DNA from: JBGQDM01 sp041495845
Lineage (GTDB): Bacteria > Acidobacteriota > Terriglobia > Terriglobales > Acidobacteriaceae
Direction of reading: 5' to 3'
DNA: 20,482 nucleotides
Assembly: GCA_041495845.1 (NCBI GenBank)
Contig: JBGQDM010000056.1
Coordinates: 1-20,482, forward strand
In this document: piece by piece, positions 14,883-20,482 of the stretch
Layout of the letters: each line of letters begins with the position of its first letter
Position numbering within the stretch: position 1 is the first letter of the stretch
Made by a program: the position numbers and the translations under genes
Notes under the pieces: model-generated
What the model was told of the DNA's origin: nothing
Seen by the model: only the letters and a program-made list of their open reading frames with translations
Databases searched by the model: none

Positions 14883-15050
14883 AGCCGTCTTGACTATGAC
14901 ATCGGGTAACCCTTCCGGCGAGATTACGGAAGCAGCACAAGGGGCGGCGGCGACGACGACCCGCGGGTCACTTCTAAAGCCAGTGGAAACATGAGCTTGC
15001 AGAGGGCGTCGAAAACAGCACTGTCCTTCTGGACAAACCTCGACCGGTGC

Positions 15051-16625
15051 CTAAGTGGAGATTTCCACCACCGGCTCCTGTGCCCGGGCTCGCGCGCGGC
15101 GATAGGCCTCGGGAAGAAACGTGAGCAGGTCCGTCGCCGTCATGCACTGCTCGCCGAAAGAATCTCTGGCCAGGTCGCCCGCCAGCCCGTGCAGATACAC
15201 GGCTGCGCGTACCGCTTCCCCCAACCGTTGCGGATTCTGCGCAATCAGCCCCGCGATCATGCCGGTAAGAATGTCTCCCGTGCCCCCGGTGGCCATACCG
15301 GGATTACCCGTCGCATTGACCCACGCACTGCCACTGGGATCGACGATCAGCGTTCGGTGTCCTTTGAGAACAACCATGACGGCGTGGTCGCGAGCGAAAA
15401 CACGCGCCACTTGCAAACGGTCTTTTTCTACGGTCGCTACGGTGGTTCCCGCCAGTCGCGCCATTTCCCCAGGATGCGGCGTGATGACCACTTCACGCGC
15501 ATGCCCATCCAGATGTTCGTCGCAGCCTTCAAAGGCGTTCAGCCCGTCGGCGTCGATGATCAACGGCCCACGATAGCGCTGCACACAGGTGCGCACTAGT
15601 TCCGCCGTTTCCGGATGCCGCGAAGCCCCGGGACCAATCGCAGTCGCCTCGCGGCCGACCATCAGGTTGTCCAGCACACCGAATTCGAAAGCCCGCATGG
15701 AGAGCGTGCCCATCTCTGTTTCCGGCAACGGCTCGGTCATCAGCTCCGGCATGAATCCTGCCACCGTGTGGAGCACGGAGCGCGGCACGGCTACGCTCAC
15801 CAATCCGGCGCCACTGCGCAGCGCCGCCATACCAGCCATGGCCGCAGCTCCGGCTTTGCCATAGGACCCGCCCAAGACCAGTACGTGACCAAAGCTGCCC
15901 TTGTGCGCGGTCGCCGACCGTGGCCCGAGCAGCGGTGTAACCTCCGCCGCGGTTGTCACCTGCAGATTCAAGCTCGAGGTAATCGCTTCGGCAGGAGAAC
16001 CAATCGGCGCGACTACAACCGGACCACGCGTGAGCGAGCCGAACAGGTGTGCCGGGCGCGGTGCGGTGAACGTAACGATGGCGTCCGATCGAGCGATCAC
16101 TCCGGGCTGCTCTGCCATAGCATCGGCGTCTGCGCCGGAAGGAATATCTGCCGCAACTACGGGAACCGGGCTGGCATTGATCGCCTGGATCGCATCGGCG
16201 TAGAGTCCCTCTACCGGCGGCTTGAAACCAGTGCCGAGAATCGCGTCGACCAGCAGATCGGCGGCGAGCGCATCGCGCACTGTTTCGCTCTTTAACTCTT
16301 CGGCGGACTTCACAACCAGCGACTTTACCGGCATTTTCTGGAACATGGCGGCGGCATCGCCACGCAGGTCTGCAGGGTCCGCCAGCAAGATCACCCGGAC
16401 GTCACGCCCCGCTTCGTGCAGTTTGCGGGCGATGACAAAACCGTCGCCGCCGTTGTTGCCCTTGCCACAGAGGACGGCAATCCGCTTCGCCGTTGCGTAG
16501 CGATCAAGCACGAAACCAGCCACGCCGGCGCCGGCAGTTTCCATCAGCGTGAGTGAAGGCACACCAAAGCGTTCGCTGGTGGCGCGGTCAATCTCGCGCA
16601 TCTCGGCAGCAGTAACGATTTTCAT
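15051..16625 (-). CDS. nnr: Bifunctional NAD(P)H-hydrate repair enzyme (epimerase + ADP-dependent dehydratase)
   Basis: 524 residues, the size of the fused bacterial enzyme (E. coli YjeF). The N-terminal half is the epimerase domain (Rossmann-like), with CGKGNNGGDGF at 53-63, VDAILGTGF and AADIPSG. It interconverts R- and S-NAD(P)HX. The C-terminal half (about 225-510) is the ribokinase-like dehydratase, with GSFGHVLVLGGSYGKAGAA, ITPHPGEMARL and the anion-hole motif GTGD at 448-451. It removes water from S-NAD(P)HX with ADP or ATP. Together they repair damaged NADH and NADPH. The ATG at 16625 has no strong ribosome binding site and lies 29 bp after the upstream permease stop, fitting a shared transcript. 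Both active-site sets look intact. Confidence 0.96.
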   Translation of the reverse strand: MKIVTAAEMREIDRATSERFGVPSLTLMETAGAGVAGFVLDRYATAKRIAVLCGKGNNGGDGFVIARKLHEAGRDVRVILLADPADLRGDAAAMFQKMPVKSLVVKSAEELKSETVRDALAADLLVDAILGTGFKPPVEGLYADAIQAINASPVPVVAADIPSGADADAMAEQPGVIARSDAIVTFTAPRPAHLFGSLTRGPVVVAPIGSPAEAITSSLNLQVTTAAEVTPLLGPRSATAHKGSFGHVLVLGGSYGKAGAAAMAGMAALRSGAGLVSVAVPRSVLHTVAGFMPELMTEPLPETEMGTLSMRAFEFGVLDNLMVGREATAIGPGASRHPETAELVRTCVQRYRGPLIIDADGLNAFEGCDEHLDGHAREVVITPHPGEMARLAGTTVATVEKDRLQVARVFARDHAVMVVLKGHRTLIVDPSGSAWVNATGNPGMATGGTGDILTGMIAGLIAQNPQRLGEAVRAAVYLHGLAGDLARDSFGEQCMTATDLLTFLPEAYRRARARAQEPVVEIST

Positions 16626-16654
16626 GTGGCACGGCCGGACACTGCTACGTCAGG

Positions 16655-18253
16655 TCAGTTGCCCCCTGCCCGCAACGCTTTTTGTACGCGGCTGTTGTGG
16701 CGGCTATAGGTGAAGTACACCACCAACCCGATCGCCAGCCAGCCGAACAGGCGCGCCCAGTTCACCCAACCCAGCTTGTACATCATGTAGCCGTTAAACA
16801 ACACGCCCAGCACCGGAACCAGCGGCACCCACGGCGTACGGAACGGTCGGGACTGACCGGGATTGGTGTTGCGCAGTACGAGTACCGCGATGCAAACAAT
16901 GACAAAAGCCAGCAGCGTGCCAATGTTGACCATCCGCCCGATGTCATCAATCGGCGTTACGCTGCCCACAATTGCGGCCAGCAGACCGACCAGGATGGTG
17001 TTCTTCCACGGCGTGCGGAATTTCGGATGCACCGCGGCAAAGAACTTCTGGGGTAATAGTCCATCCTTGGCCATGGCATACAGCACGCGCGTCTGGCCCA
17101 AGAGCATGACCAGCATGACACTGGTCAGACCCGCGAGCGCGCCCAGGGTAATGATGTGCGACGCACCGTTCAGCCCGCGATCCAGAAACGCGCGGGCAAT
17201 GGGTGCTTCGATGTTGATATCGCGCCAGGGCACCATACCCGTGAGCACCGCCGCCACCAGAATATAGAGCAGGGTGCAGGCCGCCAGCGAACAGATAATT
17301 CCAATGGGCAGGTCGCGCTGCGGGTTCTTGGCTTCCTGGGCCGTGGTGGAAACCGCGTCAAAACCGATGTAGGCGAAAAAAATGTACGCCGCCCCGGCGC
17401 CGATACCGGAAAAACCATACGGAGCGAAGCTGGACCAGTCGGAACCCCAGTTGCTTGCGCTGACATAGTGGAAGCCCAGGCCGATCACAAACAACACCAC
17501 CGCCAGCTTGATGGCCACGATGGTGGCGTTGAACCGCGCGCTCTCCTTGATGCCGATCACCAGAATCGCGGTGATGACCAGCGCAATCACAAACGCCGGC
17601 AGGTTGAAGCCGATCTCGACGCCAAACAGGTGCGGAGCGCTCAACAGATCGTGGGAGCGCTGCACCAGTTCTGGAGAACGGGTCGAGGTGACTTCCAAAA
17701 CTTTGTTAATGAAGGGCTGCGTGCCGGGCGCCAGCGATGGATTGCCGGCAATCGTCATTTCGCGCGCCACAATTCTTTCCGCCACTCGCAATCCCGTCCA
17801 GTGGTCGTAGGCCAGCCAAAGCGGCATCCGAATGTGGAACATGTTCAGCAGCTCGATAAAGTGGTTCGACCAGCCGGAAGAAACTGTGCTCGCACCCATG
17901 GCGTATTCCAGCGTCAAATCCCAGCCGATGATCCAAGCGAACAACTCTCCCAGTGTGGCGTAGGCATAGGTGTAGGCGCTGCCGGCCAATGGGATCATGG
18001 CGGCAAACTCGGCGTAGCAGAGTCCGGCAAAAGCACAGCCCAGGCCGGAGAGGACAAATGACAGCATCAGTCCCGGCCCCGCGTAGTGTGCACCCAGGCC
18101 GGAGAGCACAAAGATGCCGGCGCCGATGATGGCGCCCACCCCGAGCGCAGTCAGTTGCACCGGCCCCAACGTCCGCTTCAAACTGTGTTCGCCGGTCTCG
18201 CGCGCCTCCTCCATCATTGAACTGAGGGGCTTTGTCGCGAAAAAATCAGTCAT
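16655..18253 (-). CDS. APC-superfamily amino acid permease (CAT-like)
   Basis: 532 residues with 12-14 predicted membrane helices. TM1 carries GVGAIIGAGIFVLSG, the APC signature that contacts the backbone of the amino acid. It continues with YAEFAAMIPLAGSAYTYAYATLGEL and IFFAYIGFDAVSTTAQEAKNP. This set is typical of the cationic amino acid transporter (CAT/YhdG) group. An extracytoplasmic insert of about 60 residues lies near 145-205. The exact substrate is unknown. The ATG at 18253 is preceded by AGGAG at 5 nt spacing. It lies 32 bp downstream of a second, only distantly related APC permease, so the two are likely co-transcribed. Confidence 0.93.
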   Translation of the reverse strand: MTDFFATKPLSSMMEEARETGEHSLKRTLGPVQLTALGVGAIIGAGIFVLSGLGAHYAGPGLMLSFVLSGLGCAFAGLCYAEFAAMIPLAGSAYTYAYATLGELFAWIIGWDLTLEYAMGASTVSSGWSNHFIELLNMFHIRMPLWLAYDHWTGLRVAERIVAREMTIAGNPSLAPGTQPFINKVLEVTSTRSPELVQRSHDLLSAPHLFGVEIGFNLPAFVIALVITAILVIGIKESARFNATIVAIKLAVVLFVIGLGFHYVSASNWGSDWSSFAPYGFSGIGAGAAYIFFAYIGFDAVSTTAQEAKNPQRDLPIGIICSLAACTLLYILVAAVLTGMVPWRDINIEAPIARAFLDRGLNGASHIITLGALAGLTSVMLVMLLGQTRVLYAMAKDGLLPQKFFAAVHPKFRTPWKNTILVGLLAAIVGSVTPIDDIGRMVNIGTLLAFVIVCIAVLVLRNTNPGQSRPFRTPWVPLVPVLGVLFNGYMMYKLGWVNWARLFGWLAIGLVVYFTYSRHNSRVQKALRAGGN

Positions 18254-18285
18254 GCCGGTCTCCTGAAGAACCGAAAATGTGAACC

Positions 18286-19851
18286 CTAAACTGCTGCACC
18301 AACCGTGCTTGCATTCCCGCCACGCCGCGACCAGAGAAAATACACGGGGATACCGAGCAGCACGATGATCAACCCCGGCCAGGTGTACTGCGGTTCATAA
18401 CGAAGCAAGACCACATCAATGAAAACGGCCATCGCAATATAGACTGCGGGGAGCAGCGGATAGCCAATCGCGCGATACGGACGCGCCGCATCCGGATGCG
18501 TGCGCCGCAGCACAAACAGTCCGAAGATGGTCAGAATGTAGAACACCAGCACGGCAAAGATTATGTAATTCAGGAGCTGGCCGTAGCTGCCGGAAATGCA
18601 GAGAATCGAAGTCCACACCATCTGCACCATGAGCGAGACCGCCGGCGTCTTGTAGGTAGGGTGCAGCCGCGCCACGCTGCGGAAGAACAATCCATCCTTG
18701 GCCATGGCGTAATAGACGCGAGATCCGGCGAGAATCAGGCCGTTGTTGCAGCCGAAGCTGGAGAGCAGCACCGCGATGGCCATGAGCGCGCCGCCGAACG
18801 CTCCAAACATCTGCGTCATCACCGCCGTGCCCACGCGATCTTCGGCGGCGTATTGAATCCCGCGTTCCAGCACGGTTGTGCCCTGCGCACTTCCGGCCAG
18901 TGGCAGCACGCTGAGATAAATAAAATTGCAGGCAATGTAGAGGGCGATGACCACCCCGGTGCCGAGCGCGAGCGAAAGCGGTAAATTGCGGCTGGGGTTC
19001 TTCACTTCCCCGGCGGTAAAGGTCACGTTGTTCCAGGCATCGGCGGAAAACAGCGAACCTACCTGGGCCACCGCCAGCACGGTCAGCGTACCCACAAATA
19101 CGCCGGGCGCAATCTCATGCAGCGAACCGAGGCTGGCGTGGTTCCAGAAATTACCGCTGAAGTTCGCCGCCAGCGCCTGCGCGTTCCGGCCGACGGTGAC
19201 GCCGGCAAAGACGAGCCCGAGTAGTGCCGAAACCTTGGCGGCGGTAAACACGTTCTGAATCAGCGCCCCGGTTTTTAAGCCAAAAATGTTGATGATGGAA
19301 AGCGCCACCACCAGCAGGATGCCGGTCAGGTTCTGCGTGTTCAGTCCCACATCCATGTTGCCCAGCACCATGGGCCCGATGTGGATGGGCGGCACTTTCC
19401 ACAGATGAATGAGCCAGTGGGTGGAAGAGATCCCGGGGAAGAACACACCCAGGAATTTTCCGAAGGCGACGCCTACGGCGGCAATGGTGCCGGTCTGAAT
19501 CACCAGAAACAGCGTCCAGCCGTAGAGAAAGCCCCAGAGCGGGCCCAGGGCTTCGCGCAGATAAACATACTGGCCGCCGGCGCGGGGCATCATCGCCGCC
19601 AGCTCGCCATAGCTCAGCGCACCGATGATGGTCATCACGCCGGTGATGACCCAGGCGAGGATGAGCAGGGCGGGCGAACGCACTTCGCGGGCAATTTCGG
19701 CGGAGACGATAAAAATGCCGGACCCGATCATGGAGCCCATCACCAGGGTCGTGGCGCTGGTGAGGCCCAGCCCTTTGACCAGCTCCTTGTCCTGGTGGGT
19801 GGCGATTTCCCAATCAGCGGCGGTGGCAGTGTGCCTGGTCGGTGTGGTCAA
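18286..19851 (-). CDS. APC-superfamily amino acid permease (LAT-like)
   Basis: 521 residues, about 12 membrane helices. TM1 has GSMIGSGIFIVSAEIAREV and the next segment ALSYGELAAMMPRAGGQYVYLREALGPLWGF, as in L-type amino acid transporters of bacteria. FSADAWNNVTFTAGEVKNPSRNLP is the conserved TM6-7 region. It shares AMAKDGLF-type sequence with the downstream permease but otherwise differs, so the pair is not a recent duplication. The start is a TTG at 19851: AAGGAG lies 11 nt upstream (a long gap), and no ATG or GTG occurs before the first membrane helix. A start further upstream is not visible in frame. It follows thiE by 33 bp, which suggests a shared transcript. Confidence 0.9.
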   Translation of the reverse strand: MTTPTRHTATAADWEIATHQDKELVKGLGLTSATTLVMGSMIGSGIFIVSAEIAREVRSPALLILAWVITGVMTIIGALSYGELAAMMPRAGGQYVYLREALGPLWGFLYGWTLFLVIQTGTIAAVGVAFGKFLGVFFPGISSTHWLIHLWKVPPIHIGPMVLGNMDVGLNTQNLTGILLVVALSIINIFGLKTGALIQNVFTAAKVSALLGLVFAGVTVGRNAQALAANFSGNFWNHASLGSLHEIAPGVFVGTLTVLAVAQVGSLFSADAWNNVTFTAGEVKNPSRNLPLSLALGTGVVIALYIACNFIYLSVLPLAGSAQGTTVLERGIQYAAEDRVGTAVMTQMFGAFGGALMAIAVLLSSFGCNNGLILAGSRVYYAMAKDGLFFRSVARLHPTYKTPAVSLMVQMVWTSILCISGSYGQLLNYIIFAVLVFYILTIFGLFVLRRTHPDAARPYRAIGYPLLPAVYIAMAVFIDVVLLRYEPQYTWPGLIIVLLGIPVYFLWSRRGGNASTVGAAV

Positions 19852-19884
19852 AACGTCTCGGACTCCTTGGGGCGCTTCAAGAAT

Positions 19885-20482
19885 TTACCTCAAGCGGCGC
19901 AAAAAGTCCTCCGCCGCGTGCTGGGGGTCGCCTAGAAGGTCAGCAATCACCGCCACGCTGTCGGCTCCGGCTTCGATCACGGCTCGGCAATTCTCACGGG
20001 TAATGCCGCCAATGGCCACCAACGGCTTGCGGGTAAACGTTCGCGCCTGACGCACTCCGGCCAGGCCAATTACAGGGTCAGGGTTCTGCTTGCTCGCCGT
20101 GGCAAATACGGGACCGACGGCGATGTAGTCTGCTGAAGTGGCCTCCGCCTCGCGCACCTGTTCGACGTTATGGGTGGAGACACCGAGAATCCGCGACGGA
20201 CCAATCACCTGCCGCGCTCCTGCCGGCGACAAATCATGCTGCCCCACGTGCACGCCATCGAATTCGGCAGCGACGCAGAGATCGGCGCGGTCATTCATGA
20301 TGAATTGGACGTGCGAGCCGAACTGTCGTTTGAGTTCGCGGGCTTGCTCCAGCAAGAGCCGCGCGGAGCCTGCCTTGTTGCGATACTGGAGCAGCGTGAC
20401 GCCGCTGTCGGCGAGTTCCTGGACAAAGCGGCAGAGGGCAGCCGTGTCCGGAAACAACGAAGCGTCGGCGATGGGGTAGAGA
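19885..20482 (-). CDS. thiE: Thiamine-phosphate synthase ThiE (partial, N-terminus outside window)
   Basis: About 199 residues are visible; the extreme N-terminus lies beyond the right edge. It couples HMP-pyrophosphate with HET-phosphate to form thiamine phosphate. Seen: YPIAD at the cut edge (the first beta strand, commonly LYxITD), TLLQYRNK, IMNDRADLCVAAEFDGVHVGQ-type diphosphate and Mg site (written here in part: NDRADL, DGVHVGQHDL), DYIAVGPVFATASK, VAIGGIT and the closing GADSVAVI. A TTG at 20457 is in frame but is internal, since the conserved YPIAD lies upstream of it. The remaining length fits a complete ThiE of about 205-215 residues, so only a few codons are missing. Confidence 0.94.
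   Translation of the reverse strand, partial: LYPIADASLFPDTAALCRFVQELADSGVTLLQYRNKAGSARLLLEQARELKRQFGSHVQFIMNDRADLCVAAEFDGVHVGQHDLSPAGARQVIGPSRILGVSTHNVEQVREAEATSADYIAVGPVFATASKQNPDPVIGLAGVRQARTFTRKPLVAIGGITRENCRAVIEAGADSVAVIADLLGDPQHAAEDFLRRLR

Noticed and set aside
16600..16660. Sigma-54-like TGGCACG at 16626-16633
   Set aside because: The GC element is not 10 bp after GG, and the site points away from any start codon.
17156..18061. 301-residue plus-strand open frame
   Set aside because: Antisense to the CAT-like permease; low-complexity His/Gln/Arg translation.

Overview
The window is GC-rich, densely coded chromosomal DNA from a Gram-negative, soil-type bacterium. The best guess is Acidobacteriota (Terriglobia-like). 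This is inferred from protein style: two secreted families I associate with that phylum (8067-8576 and 13242-13964), an Asp-box propeller protein, and an OmpA-like protein with bacterial Ig-like domains. No rRNA, tRNA, CRISPR array, insertion sequence or phage gene was seen.

Left part (1-4372, minus strand): the N-terminal end of a receiver-domain response regulator runs off the window. It is followed by a secreted Asp-box (BNR) beta-propeller protein and an outer-membrane barrel/Ig-like/OmpA-like protein. The last two each end in a clear rho-independent terminator, so they look separately transcribed. A roughly 260-bp divergent region separates them from a plus-strand two-component pair: an NtrC-type sigma-54 activator and an NtrB-like membrane PAS histidine kinase (4636-7932). 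A small exported Pro/Ala-rich protein follows.

Centre (8645-11120): a single-gene unit with its own dyad, a good sigma-70 promoter, a strong ribosome binding site and a strong terminator. It encodes a 776-residue protein fusing a trypsin-fold serine protease (triad His184/Asp234/Ser326) to a complete S1/P1-nuclease or phospholipase-C-type tri-zinc domain. That domain begins internally at Trp404. In the known enzymes the equivalent Trp is the mature N-terminus and its free amino group binds zinc. The arrangement therefore suggests a zymogen that is switched on when the chain is cut between Tyr403 and Trp404, possibly by its own protease half. No signal peptide is visible. This is the most unusual object in the window.

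Right part: an MFS exporter and fabI (enoyl-ACP reductase) on the plus strand. FabI overlaps by 14 bp the tail of a convergent minus-strand block. In transcription order that block is thiE (partial), two different APC amino-acid permeases, the bifunctional NAD(P)H-hydrate repair enzyme Nnr, a PilZ protein, tsaE and a secreted protein of unknown function. Most of this is housekeeping: thiamine synthesis, NAD(P)HX repair, tRNA t6A modification and lipid synthesis, with transporters between.

Functions are assigned from motifs read by eye. Domain borders are approximate, promoters are candidates only, and no database search was run.
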